Origin: UBA2040 sp002384725
Lineage (GTDB): Bacteria; Bacteroidota; Bacteroidia; Flavobacteriales_D; Crocinitomicaceae
Assembly: GCA_963926475.1 (NCBI GenBank)
Contig: CAWUXE010000007.1
Coordinates: forward strand, 124,001-188,000
DNA: 64,000 nucleotides
Direction of reading: 5' to 3'
Shown here: one piece after another, positions 8,852 through 16,731 of the stretch
Position numbering within the stretch: position 1 is the stretch's first letter
Layout of the letters: the number at the start of each line of letters is the position of its first letter
Made by a program: the position numbers and the translations under genes
Notes under the pieces: generated by a model
What the model was told of the DNA's origin: nothing
What the model saw: only the letters and a program-made list of their open reading frames with translations
Database searches by the model: none

Positions 8852-11188
8852 TTAATTTTTAATAAACTTCTTACGGATATTCCCTTGCTGAAGAATATAC
8901 ATGCCTTCTGAATATGCTGAAACGTCTATCGAATAGAATTTCGATTCGGAAAGAAATGAAGTAATTAGTATTCCTTTTGAGTCAAACACATAGAATTTCT
9001 CTTGCATCGTTAAACCAGACAAATTCAAAGAAGAACTAACTGGATTCGGATACATTTCAAATTCATCAACTACATTTTGTGCAATTTCTAATACATTAGA
9101 ATTAGAAACTCTAAAGTAATCGAAACCAGCCTCGGTTATGTTAATATTTGAGTCTAAATCGGACGTTCGAATGATAAGCACCATGTTTGCCGTGGGTGTT
9201 ATGAAATCCAAAACTCGAATGCTCTTATCAACCCATTTGTAAAAATTTGCTGTGTCGCGTCCTACTTTGTCTATGATTTTTGTCGTAGAACCATTCGAGA
9301 GAATAATCAACAAAGTGTCGTCTACCAAAAGTGGCCCGAAATTATTGTAAAAATATCGCGCATAATTGATATGTGGATCCGTAAAAGTTGTCAAATCAAA
9401 ACTTGGTGAAATCAATACCACATTGCCATTATCAACATCATCAAAATCAGCATCTAAGGTGTTTGCATTTCCAGTAACGTAGGCATGTTTCATACAATCC
9501 CACTCTGCATCGAATTCTGGATTTGCCAACCCGTTTCCTCCAATAGGCACAGCTCTTTCCCACAGACCCGTAGATGCCGTTCCGTTGGTCGACCATCCGA
9601 AATCGAAGGTGAAATCATCATAAATCCCTTTGGTCAATGCAACAGTGATTTGACCTGTTGTATTGTCAATAGTCGTGACTTGGCAATGCGTTATGTATCC
9701 CCATTTTCCAACTGTAATTCCATATGGCTGTTGGTAATACAATGTGAAATCTTCTTCGCCGATTGCGTTAGACTGGCCATTATGCTCAATATCTGGTGTT
9801 TCCAATCGGATATCAGCATTGTTAATTGGTAAATTCGTTGCTTGATCGATTACTTTAATTGTGAATCCGTAAGGTTCAAGTGGAACCAATTGAACATCTT
9901 GAACAATCAATTGTCCGTTCACCAAATTCATCAGTAGCGTCTTTGTTTTGTATCCAACTTTGGTATACTTAACCGTTTTACTTCCACCGTTAACTGTGCT
10001 CACTGCATATGCTCCATTGAACTTGGATAAATCTGTTTGAATTTCATTTTCAATTGTTACGATAACACCTTGGATTGGAACTGCTGTTAATGAATCTGTA
10101 ATTATCCCTTCTACGTAACATCCTTTTTGATATACGGCACCAAGGACAAATAATCCTTGTTCTATATCCGAAGCGACAATGTTTCCGGACGGAAAATAAG
10201 GATAGGCTCCCCAACAACCATTGAATCCATTTCCGGAAAGTGGCGAAGAATCAAAACGACCTACTTCCACCATGTTATTTGGTCGCGAAACGTCATGAAT
10301 AGTAACTCCATCGCGATAATAACTTGTGATTATGAAATCACCCAATGTATGTGCGTTATGCGGAATAACACCAGACCCTGGTGAACTTTGAATTCTGTCC
10401 ACTTCGACCATATTACTTTGATTTGTAACATCATAGGATGCAATAAAAGCACCTGGTTTTTCGTCCGTTGTAAAAACGTGAGTTCCATCGCTTGATTCCC
10501 AAATATTATGGGTGAAGAAATTAGGTGTTGACTTCGTTCCTAATAATACCGGGTTCGATTTCGAAGTAACATCGACAACAGAAAACACACCGTCATTAAC
10601 ATGTGCGCCATACATTGTATCGTTAAAAGCATAACCGTCATGCGCATACCAATTATCAAACACTCCTACTTCAGTCGGAACGCCTGGATTCGTATTAACA
10701 TCCAACATTATAACACCCCCATTACCTCTATTTGTTCCAAAAATGTACGCAATTCCATTTTCATCGATATACAAGTTATGTGCACTTTGCCATTGATTTC
10801 CTGAAGGACCGAAATAAAACGATGAAGTTAAACTATTTGATGCGGGCAAGGGCGTAAGGTCAATTATTGTTAAACCCTGTTGGGCCTCAGTTGTGACGTA
10901 CAAAAAGTCACCCCAAACTTTTAAATCGCGCCATATGGAGTTCATACCTGGCAACCAAAACACTTCAACCGGCGCTACTGGGTTCGTTACATCTACAATA
11001 GACGTCCCTTTAGTAGTTCCAACACATGCATATTCGTTGCCAGCTTCGTCAACATAGCCCCAAATGTCATTTAATTCAGCATTGTGTAACGAAACATAAT
11101 TTAAATTCGATAATTGCGTCATATTGACCTGAGCGAAACTTGAAAGCCCAATAATCAAGGTTAGAACAAGGAAGATTTGTTTTTTCAT
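8852..11188 (-). CDS. Choice-of-anchor B (LVIVD-repeat) protein with T9SS sorting domain
   Basis: A 778-residue secreted protein. It has a signal peptide (MKKQIFLVLTLIIGLSSFAQ) and a long N-terminal region of LVIVD-type beta-propeller repeats (TSIVDVTNPVAPVEV, LTIIDLTP, FSVVDVTSKSNPVLLG, VTIHDVSRPNNMVEVG). Carboxypeptidase-regulatory-like folds follow at about 355-440 and 443-520, then a jelly-roll stretch of the MAM/choice-of-anchor kind. The last 75 residues are a type A T9SS sorting domain with MYPNPVSSSLNLSGL and a KKFIKN end. The sorting domain predicts export through the type IX system, to which PorT (33208-33915) belongs. The function is not known; the propeller suggests binding or adhesion. 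Confidence 0.9.
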   Translation of the reverse strand: MKKQIFLVLTLIIGLSSFAQVNMTQLSNLNYVSLHNAELNDIWGYVDEAGNEYACVGTTKGTSIVDVTNPVAPVEVFWLPGMNSIWRDLKVWGDFLYVTTEAQQGLTIIDLTPLPASNSLTSSFYFGPSGNQWQSAHNLYIDENGIAYIFGTNRGNGGVIMLDVNTNPGVPTEVGVFDNWYAHDGYAFNDTMYGAHVNDGVFSVVDVTSKSNPVLLGTKSTPNFFTHNIWESSDGTHVFTTDEKPGAFIASYDVTNQSNMVEVDRIQSSPGSGVIPHNAHTLGDFIITSYYRDGVTIHDVSRPNNMVEVGRFDSSPLSGNGFNGCWGAYPYFPSGNIVASDIEQGLFVLGAVYQKGCYVEGIITDSLTAVPIQGVIVTIENEIQTDLSKFNGAYAVSTVNGGSKTVKYTKVGYKTKTLLMNLVNGQLIVQDVQLVPLEPYGFTIKVIDQATNLPINNADIRLETPDIEHNGQSNAIGEEDFTLYYQQPYGITVGKWGYITHCQVTTIDNTTGQITVALTKGIYDDFTFDFGWSTNGTASTGLWERAVPIGGNGLANPEFDAEWDCMKHAYVTGNANTLDADFDDVDNGNVVLISPSFDLTTFTDPHINYARYFYNNFGPLLVDDTLLIILSNGSTTKIIDKVGRDTANFYKWVDKSIRVLDFITPTANMVLIIRTSDLDSNINITEAGFDYFRVSNSNVLEIAQNVVDEFEMYPNPVSSSLNLSGLTMQEKFYVFDSKGILITSFLSESKFYSIDVSAYSEGMYILQQGNIRKKFIKN

Positions 11189-11194
11189 AGAATG

Positions 11195-11302
11195 TTATAA
11201 AAAGAAGATTAGTGCGATAATGAAAATCAAAACAATGATCAAATACTGCCAAATATCAACAAAATAAGGCGAAAATTTATCCCATAATGCTCGAAGTTTC
11301 AA
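11195..11302 (-). CDS. Possible 35-residue membrane microprotein
   Basis: From TTG at 11302 the frame reads MKLRALWDKFSPYFVDIWQY followed by a strongly hydrophobic helix of about 16 residues and the stop. The frame is open further upstream (to 11395), but that part has the look of non-coding sequence. The coding case rests on the basic/aromatic N-terminal segment plus a clean transmembrane helix, and on a position 6 nt before the T9SS gene. Against it stand the short length and the non-ATG start. A TACTTTTG element sits 5 nt before the TTG. No family is recognised. Confidence 0.45.
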   Translation of the reverse strand: MKLRALWDKFSPYFVDIWQYLIIVLIFIIALIFFL

Positions 11303-11307
11303 TACAC

Positions 11308-11315
11308 CAAAAGTA
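11308..11315 (-). promoter_or_regulatory. TACTTTTG, -7 element-like, upstream of microprotein/T9SS gene
   Basis: Matches TAnnTTTG on the minus strand. It would start a transcript at or just before the TTG at 11302 that also covers the large LVIVD protein. If the microprotein is not real, this promoter gives that gene a leader of about 115 nt. Confidence 0.45.
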
Positions 11316-11447
11316 CAACATTGATGTAAGTAATCAAAACGTAAATAATTGATATTAACACAAGTCCAATTCAACTTCCTTTTCAATCTTGTCAATTCGA
11401 TTGACTTTCCTCGAACAAGCCTATAGATTTCACGTTAATTTTTACTA

Positions 11448-11455
11448 TTTTTGTG
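11448..11455 (+). promoter_or_regulatory. -7 element TATTTTTG of the E1 gene
   Basis: A TAnnTTTG match ending 20 nt before the ATG at 11476, the commonest spacing for this window. No Shine-Dalgarno sequence lies between. Confidence 0.6.
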
Positions 11456-11475
11456 CCACTAAAATCTGACAAAAT

Positions 11476-13917
11476 ATGATGGAAAACCCCGTATCTGAGC
11501 ACCTTACATCTCTTGACTTTGAAAGTTTTAAGGCACAAGTATTGGCTGATTTTCGGCTAGCTGTTTTATCACGTGAAACTTCACTTTTAGGAAGACGCGA
11601 AGTACTTAGCGGGAAAGCTAAATTTGGAATTTTTGGCGATGGTAAAGAATTAGCTCAGATTGCCCTTGCCAAACAATACCGAAATGGAGATTTTAGATCA
11701 GGGTATTATCGTGACCAAACGCTCATGATGGCTATCGATCAACTTACTGTTCAACAATGGTTTGCTGGTTTGTATGGTGATACAGAATTATCTCGCGAAC
11801 CACAATCGGCTGGTCGTCAAATGGGTGGCCACTACTCTACTCGTAACTTAGACGAAAACGGTGATTGGAAAAATTTAATGGAGCAGAAAAACAGCTCTGC
11901 CGATATTTCACCTACAGCGGGGCAAATGCCTCGACTATTAGGACTAGCGCAAGCTTCGAAAGTTTATCGGAATCATCCCGAACTTAAAGACCTTGAAGAA
12001 TTTAAAAAATTCACAAACGGAGGAAATGAAGTTGCTTTTGGAACAATTGGTGATGCATCTACATCTGAAGGCCCTTTTTGGGAAACAATAAATGCCGCCG
12101 GTGTTCTGCAAGTGCCAATAGTTATGTCTGTTTGGGATGATGGTTTTGGAATTTCAGTTTCAAGAGAACACCAAACAACAAAAGACAGTATCTCTGAAGC
12201 TTTGTCTGGAATGCAGCGCACGAAAGATAAACCAGGTTACGAGATTTTACTCACAAAAGGGTGGAATTATCCGCACTTGTGTGAAACGTATGAAAAAGCA
12301 GTAAAAATAGCCAGAGAAGAGCACGTCCCTGTTTTGGTGCACGTTCAAGAGGTAAATCAACCACAAGGACACTCCACTTCAGGTTCGCACGAAAGATATA
12401 AATCAGACGAGCGATTGATTTGGGAAACCGAATTCGATTGCATTACCAAATTCAAGGAATGGATTATTGCATTTGAAGCAGAAGGGCAAACGATCGCAAC
12501 AGAAGAAGAACTAAATGCTCTGTCTGAAGAGACCAAAAAAGAAGTCCGTGCCGCAAAAACTGCAGCATGGAAAGACTTAACTGGCGCAATCAAAGTAGAT
12601 CTTAACGAAGCTATTACCTTATTAAAATCTTGCGCAAGTGATAGCAGCAAAGGCGTCTCTATTCAAAAAGATATTGAAGCGCTTGAAAATGCAATGGATC
12701 CAATTCGAAAAGATATTCTTTCGACTTGTAGAAAAGTCTTGTTGTCGATGCGTAAAGAAAACACCGTTAGTAAAACTGCATTATCCAATTGGATAAAAAG
12801 TAAAATTGGTGAAAACGAAGAAAGATATAGTTCGCACCTCCACTCTAACTCAGACAAACGCGCTAGCAATTTAACCGCTGTTGCCGCGACATATGATGAC
12901 GACGCTAAAATGGAGGATGGAAGAATCATTTTACGTGACAATTACCGTGAATTGTTCAAGAACTACCCAGAGGCTCTCATTTTCGGTGAAGATGCTGGGA
13001 AAATTGGCGGTGTAAATCAAACACTTGAAGGATTACAAGAAGAATTTGGCGCTTTGCGAATTGCCGATACTGGAATTCGAGAATGTACAATAATTGGTCA
13101 AGGTATCGGAATGGCGATGAGAGGCCTTCGTCCAATTGCTGAAATTCAGTATTTGGATTATTTACTGTACGCCATTCAAATTCTTTCCGATGATTTAGCG
13201 ACGGTACAATACAGAACCAGAGGCGGACAAAAAGCTCCTTTAATTGTTTCCACTCGTGGTCACCGACTAGAAGGGATTTGGCACAGTGGAAGTCCAATGG
13301 GGATGATCGTAAATTCACTTCGCGGTATGCACATTTGTGTTCCAAGAAACATGACAAAGGCAGCTGGATTCTACAATACGTTAATGGCTGCAGATGAACC
13401 TGCAGTTGTGATTGAACCTTTGAATGGTTATCGTTCGAAAGAAAAAAGACCAAATAACATAGGAGAATTTAGAGAGCCACTCGGTATTCCCGAGGTTTTC
13501 AAAGAAGGATCAGATTTGACTATCGTATCATACGGTTCAACCTTCAACCTTTGTATCCCTGCTGTGGAACAATTGGAGCAATTGAATATTAATGTGGAAT
13601 TGATCGATATACAGACTTTACTTCCTTTTGATATTAATCACATGATTGCGCAGTCATTGAAAAAGACGAGTCGATTATTAATCGTGGACGAAGATGTAAG
13701 CAGCGGTGCAAGTGCTTATATGTTGGATCAAATCATAAAACAAAATGTATTCTTACATTTAGATTCAACACCCGTTTGTTTGACAGCGAAAGACCATAGA
13801 CCTCCGTATGGTTCAGATGGCGATTATTTCTCAAAACCAAGTATTGAAGATATCGTGGAAACAGCCTACGGCATTATGAATGAGACAGATCCGAGTGGTT
13901 TTCCATCAATTTATTAA
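11476..13917 (+). CDS. 2-oxoacid dehydrogenase E1, fused alpha and beta subunits
   Basis: An 813-residue fusion of the E1 alpha and beta chains of a branched-chain/2-oxoisovalerate-type dehydrogenase complex. The alpha half carries the thiamine-diphosphate motif GDASTSEGPFWETINAAG at about 192-209 and a GHSTSGSHERY phosphorylation-loop-like stretch near 297. After a charged, helical linker (about 340-450) the beta half starts near 475 with EALIFGEDAGKIGG, then QYLDYLLYAIQIL and VSTRGHRLEGIWHSGSPMG. It decarboxylates a branched 2-oxoacid and passes the acyl group to E2, feeding branched-chain fatty acid precursors; E2 and E3 are not in the window. Start codons ATGATG at 11476 leave a two-residue ambiguity. 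Confidence 0.93.
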   Translation: MMENPVSEHLTSLDFESFKAQVLADFRLAVLSRETSLLGRREVLSGKAKFGIFGDGKELAQIALAKQYRNGDFRSGYYRDQTLMMAIDQLTVQQWFAGLYGDTELSREPQSAGRQMGGHYSTRNLDENGDWKNLMEQKNSSADISPTAGQMPRLLGLAQASKVYRNHPELKDLEEFKKFTNGGNEVAFGTIGDASTSEGPFWETINAAGVLQVPIVMSVWDDGFGISVSREHQTTKDSISEALSGMQRTKDKPGYEILLTKGWNYPHLCETYEKAVKIAREEHVPVLVHVQEVNQPQGHSTSGSHERYKSDERLIWETEFDCITKFKEWIIAFEAEGQTIATEEELNALSEETKKEVRAAKTAAWKDLTGAIKVDLNEAITLLKSCASDSSKGVSIQKDIEALENAMDPIRKDILSTCRKVLLSMRKENTVSKTALSNWIKSKIGENEERYSSHLHSNSDKRASNLTAVAATYDDDAKMEDGRIILRDNYRELFKNYPEALIFGEDAGKIGGVNQTLEGLQEEFGALRIADTGIRECTIIGQGIGMAMRGLRPIAEIQYLDYLLYAIQILSDDLATVQYRTRGGQKAPLIVSTRGHRLEGIWHSGSPMGMIVNSLRGMHICVPRNMTKAAGFYNTLMAADEPAVVIEPLNGYRSKEKRPNNIGEFREPLGIPEVFKEGSDLTIVSYGSTFNLCIPAVEQLEQLNINVELIDIQTLLPFDINHMIAQSLKKTSRLLIVDEDVSSGASAYMLDQIIKQNVFLHLDSTPVCLTAKDHRPPYGSDGDYFSKPSIEDIVETAYGIMNETDPSGFPSIY

Positions 13918-13921
13918 AATT

Positions 13922-13949
13922 GTCACAAATTTGTGACCTGAGTCACAAA
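13922..13949. promoter_or_regulatory. CRP/FNR-family operator with three half-sites
   Basis: TTTGTGA at 13930-13936, a 6-nt spacer and TCACAAA at 13943-13949 form a perfect 7-bp inverted repeat matching TGTGA-N6-TCACA. A further TCACAAA at 13923-13929 makes a second 16-bp palindrome (13922-13937) sharing the middle half-site. The centre at 13939.5 is about 41 bases before the start expected from the TATTTTTG box, the class II activator position. It begins 4 nt past the E1 stop codon. Confidence 0.6.
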
Positions 13950-13968
13950 CCAATAAGGTGAATAGCGA

Positions 13969-13976
13969 TATTTTTG
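13969..13976 (+). promoter_or_regulatory. -7 element TATTTTTG of the thioredoxin-fold gene
   Basis: A TAnnTTTG match; the ATG lies 56 nt further on, so the leader is longer than usual here (about 50 nt). There is no clear -33 element, in line with a promoter that depends on the activator site just upstream. Confidence 0.55.
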
Positions 13977-14032
13977 TCGTTGATTTTGAAATGTTCTTGA
14001 CCTTAATACGTCCAAGAGGAAACTTATAAAAA

Positions 14033-14584
14033 ATGACTTACGATAAATACAATTCACTGTTTGACGAGATATTAAGTTCTGACCAACCATTCGCTCCATA
14101 TGACCAGGCTAATTATTTTAACTACGCTGAGCTAAATAAAAAAAGACAGGAACGTTGGGATAAAAAAGGAACTATCTCGGACGCATTAAAAACGGCCATA
14201 TCAGAAATAGATTCACCTCAAAAATGGGTATTGATAACGGAACCTTGGTGTGGTGACGCCGCTCATTCCGTGCCGTTTATTGCTAAAATAGCTGAAACCA
14301 ACTCTAATATTGAACTAGAAATTCAATTAAGAGACAGCGATTCAGAAATTGACAATTACCTAACAAACGGAGGAAAATCTATTCCAATCCTTGTGGTTAG
14401 AAATGAAAGCACGGAGGATCTTTTTGTTTGGGGACCACGACCTACTGAAGCGCAAAATATTCATTTAGCCAACCTAGATACAGATAAATCTATGGAAGAT
14501 AAAAAAGTGGAGCTACAAAAATGGTACAATCAAGATAAAGGACAGGAATTGCAAAATGAAATTCTCGCCTTGCTGAAGAATTAA
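14033..14584 (+). CDS. Thioredoxin-fold protein (Thioredoxin_9 type)
   Basis: 183 residues, cytoplasmic (no signal peptide). The core KWVLITEPWCGDAAHSVPFI near residue 62 aligns with the active-site region of thioredoxins, but the second cysteine of CxxC is missing (CGDA), as is usual in this Bacteroidota family. The cis-proline strand is seen as SIPILVVRN near 118. It therefore probably does not act as a dithiol oxidoreductase; a one-cysteine or binding role is more likely. A CRP/FNR-type operator upstream suggests control by redox, oxygen or nutrient state. The gene is convergent with trmN6, one base between the stops. Confidence 0.85.
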   Translation: MTYDKYNSLFDEILSSDQPFAPYDQANYFNYAELNKKRQERWDKKGTISDALKTAISEIDSPQKWVLITEPWCGDAAHSVPFIAKIAETNSNIELEIQLRDSDSEIDNYLTNGGKSIPILVVRNESTEDLFVWGPRPTEAQNIHLANLDTDKSMEDKKVELQKWYNQDKGQELQNEILALLKN

Positions 14585-14585
14585 T

Positions 14586-15287
14586 TTACAACGTTTTATT
14601 GTGGAAGTCTTTTGTGAGGTTTTTATACTCGTCGGTATAATCGCCAGTTTGAGTGCGTATGGTTAATTTGCGCTCGATAAATTCTTTGGATTGAAATCCA
14701 AATTCTAAAATTACTCTTGTCGGTGATTCAGGTTTACCATTCAATACGACACAATTCTGTACGAACAAACCATGTTTTGCGGCCTCCGTCAGTATTTCAA
14801 CTTTAGCTTGAAATGGCCAAATAATCCAAAAGCTGCCCGTTTCAACTAAGGTAGATTTGACTTTTTGAAACAAAGCTTTTGGGGTCATTTCAAGGACATG
14901 TTTTGCTTGATTTAACGCATCACTTGCTCCTAACTTCGCATCTGAATAAAATGGTGGATTTGAAAAAATTAAATCAAACTTCTGATTGGGTTCGAACGCG
15001 AGGAAATCTGCATGAATTTCTTTTAAACGATTAGAATAAGGGCTATTCTGAAAATTAAATGCAGTATCTTCAATAGCTTCTCTCTGAATATCGATAGCTT
15101 GAATTTGAATTTTCGAATTCTTCTGAGCTACCATTAAAGACAAAACCCCAGTTCCAGTTCCGATATCCAATCCTTTCGATTTTCCATCCGAATTTATTAT
15201 TGCACCAAAAACCATGGCATCCGTGCCTACTTTCAACCCCGCATTGGATTGTCGAACAGAAAAATATCGAAAATGAAAAGAAGACAT
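14586..15287 (-). CDS. trmN6: tRNA1(Val) (adenine37-N6)-methyltransferase
   Basis: 233 residues, a Rossmann-fold methyltransferase. The SAM motif GLDIGTGTGVLSLMVAQK is near residue 40 and the N6-adenine catalytic motif NPPFYS near 110, which identifies the YfiC/TrmN6 type. The N-terminal FRFKQF-like stretch reads FHFRYFSVRQSNAGLKVGTD. It methylates A37 of tRNA-Val1 from SAM. It is last in a tight run rpsP-rimM-trmN6 (1 nt after rimM), so its expression follows ribosome synthesis. Confidence 0.9.
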   Translation of the reverse strand: MSSFHFRYFSVRQSNAGLKVGTDAMVFGAIINSDGKSKGLDIGTGTGVLSLMVAQKNSKIQIQAIDIQREAIEDTAFNFQNSPYSNRLKEIHADFLAFEPNQKFDLIFSNPPFYSDAKLGASDALNQAKHVLEMTPKALFQKVKSTLVETGSFWIIWPFQAKVEILTEAAKHGLFVQNCVVLNGKPESPTRVILEFGFQSKEFIERKLTIRTQTGDYTDEYKNLTKDFHNKTL

Positions 15288-15288
15288 T

Positions 15289-15813
15289 TTATAAATAAAG
15301 ACCGATTAGTCCTTCTGGCGCTTCGATAAGCAGATTTTTCTTTGAGCGATTCACATTTTTCACTAAGCCAGGCAAAAGTGGAACGAGAATTTCTCGATCA
15401 CCTTCAACAATTTGTAAAAGTGGGTTTGCAGCTAAATCTATAATATCTTGAATTGTTCCAATTGGACCGTGATTCACATCTTCTACGGTAAACCCAATTA
15501 CTTCGTGGTCATAAAAATGCTTGTCATCCAAATCTTCTAAAATGGCACTTGGCAAATAAACCGACTTTCGCAAAAGCTCTCGCGCCTGGTCTTCGGTAGT
15601 TACACCTTCCAACAACATAGCTGCAAAACCTTTGTTTTTCAATTTTATTCTTTCAATAAAAAAAGGAATGAGCTGGTCGTTGATATCAATATAAATAGCA
15701 TCGAGAGTTGCGTAACGTTTTGGTTCAGTAACGTCTAAAAACAGCGAAACCTCACCTTTAAATCCGTGAAGTTTCGCAATATAACCTAATTGAAAACAAT
15801 CTGTTTTCTTCAT
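15289..15813 (-). CDS. rimM: Ribosome maturation factor RimM
   Basis: 174 residues, full length. The N-terminal RimM domain opens with LGYIAKLHGFKGEVSLFLD and the C-terminal PRC barrel covers about 95-170 (FYDHEVIGFTV, GPIGTIQDI, ILVPLLPGLVK). It binds the 30S head through S19 and helps 16S rRNA processing. It lies 14 nt after rpsP, the conserved order in most bacteria; the trmD that often follows is replaced here by trmN6. Confidence 0.95.
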   Translation of the reverse strand: MKKTDCFQLGYIAKLHGFKGEVSLFLDVTEPKRYATLDAIYIDINDQLIPFFIERIKLKNKGFAAMLLEGVTTEDQARELLRKSVYLPSAILEDLDDKHFYDHEVIGFTVEDVNHGPIGTIQDIIDLAANPLLQIVEGDREILVPLLPGLVKNVNRSKKNLLIEAPEGLIGLYL

Positions 15814-15827
15814 AAAATCAAAATGAT

Positions 15828-16469
15828 TTACTCAGCTTTCGGCTCTTCACCTTCTGCTGGAGTTTCCTCAACTGCTGGCGCTTCCTCAACTGCAGCTACT
15901 TCTGCCGCTGGAGCCTCTTCAGCTACAACTGCTTCTGCTTCCGGAGCTGCATCTGCAACAACTACTTCTGCCACTTCAGCAACTGGAGCTTCCTCTGCTA
16001 CTTCTGGTTCAGGAGTGTTTTTTGCAATGATAGCTGCTGCCTTCGCGTCTTTTGCAGTTTTCTCAGCATCTAAACGAGCTGATTTGTCTGCCGTAGACTC
16101 TTTATCCAAACGCTCAACTTTAGATTGAACTTTGTTTTCTTTATCTGCAACCCAAGCTGCAAATTTTGTTTCAACTTGATCGGTAGTCAAAGCTCCCTTT
16201 TCAATACCTTTCAATAAATGGTTTTTGTGTAAAATACCTTTATAGGAAAGAATTGCACGAGCTGTATTCGACATTTCAGCTCCAACTTGCACCCAGTGCA
16301 AAGTTCTGTCAAAATCGATATCAATTACTGCTGGATTAAGATTAGGATTGTATGTTCCTAATTTTTCAATGAACTTACCGTCTCTTTTCGCTCTAGAGTC
16401 AGCTGCTACTAAATGGTAAAATGGTTTTCCTTTTTTACCGTGTCTTTGCAAACGAATTCGTGTTGCCAT
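15828..16469 (-). CDS. rpsP: Small-subunit ribosomal protein bS16 with long Ala/Glu-rich tail
   Basis: 213 residues, against about 80-90 for bS16 in Escherichia coli. Residues 1-80 are the classical protein (ATRIRLQRHGKKGKPFYHLV, then DRTLHWVQVGAEMS and GILHKNHLLKG). After a basic helical linker (about 95-145) comes a low-complexity acidic tail rich in Ala, Glu, Val and Pro (about 150-213). Extended bS16 is common in Bacteroidota. The tail is presumably disordered and solvent-exposed on the 30S; its role is unknown. The gene heads the rpsP-rimM-trmN6 operon behind a TATCTTTG promoter. Confidence 0.96.
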   Translation of the reverse strand: MATRIRLQRHGKKGKPFYHLVAADSRAKRDGKFIEKLGTYNPNLNPAVIDIDFDRTLHWVQVGAEMSNTARAILSYKGILHKNHLLKGIEKGALTTDQVETKFAAWVADKENKVQSKVERLDKESTADKSARLDAEKTAKDAKAAAIIAKNTPEPEVAEEAPVAEVAEVVVADAAPEAEAVVAEEAPAAEVAAVEEAPAVEETPAEGEEPKAE

Positions 16470-16526
16470 ATTGTATTAGTTTATAAATTGAGGTACGAAA
16501 CCCCGGTTAATAAAAATTTAAGAGTG

Positions 16527-16534
16527 CAAAGATA
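16527..16534 (-). promoter_or_regulatory. -7 element TATCTTTG of the rpsP operon
   Basis: A perfect TAnnTTTG on the minus strand, 57 nt before the rpsP ATG, giving a leader of about 50 nt that contains a CCGG-centred GC patch in otherwise AT-rich DNA. Confidence 0.65.
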
Positions 16535-16696
16535 GCCTTTTAATTGTAAAGTACCTGAACCAGATTTAAAATAAAATGAAAATAAATGTAACCTAACCTA
16601 ATAGTCCTGCGTAAAGAAATGAGATATAAACAATTTTTCGTTCATTCTTTTAGTGATTTTATGTTAAATATATATAAACATATGAATAAGATTTAC

Positions 16697-16704
16697 TAAG
16701 TTTG
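16697..16704 (+). promoter_or_regulatory. -7 element TAAGTTTG of the outer-membrane protein gene
   Basis: A TAnnTTTG match 27 nt before the ATG at 16732. The stretch between rpsP and this gene (16470-16731) is a divergent promoter region with very AT-rich sequence and no gene. Confidence 0.55.
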
Positions 16705-16731
16705 AGAGATAATCATTAAATTAATTTAATT

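Noticed and set aside
11195..11395. 66-codon version of the membrane microprotein
   Set aside because: Its first 31 codons look non-coding and contain the TACTTTTG promoter-like box; only the last 35 codons look like a protein.
15790..16128. 112-codon plus-strand frame rich in Ser, Ala, Thr and Gly
   Set aside because: It is the mirror of the Ala/Glu-rich tail of bS16; the low-complexity text follows from the repeat on the other strand.
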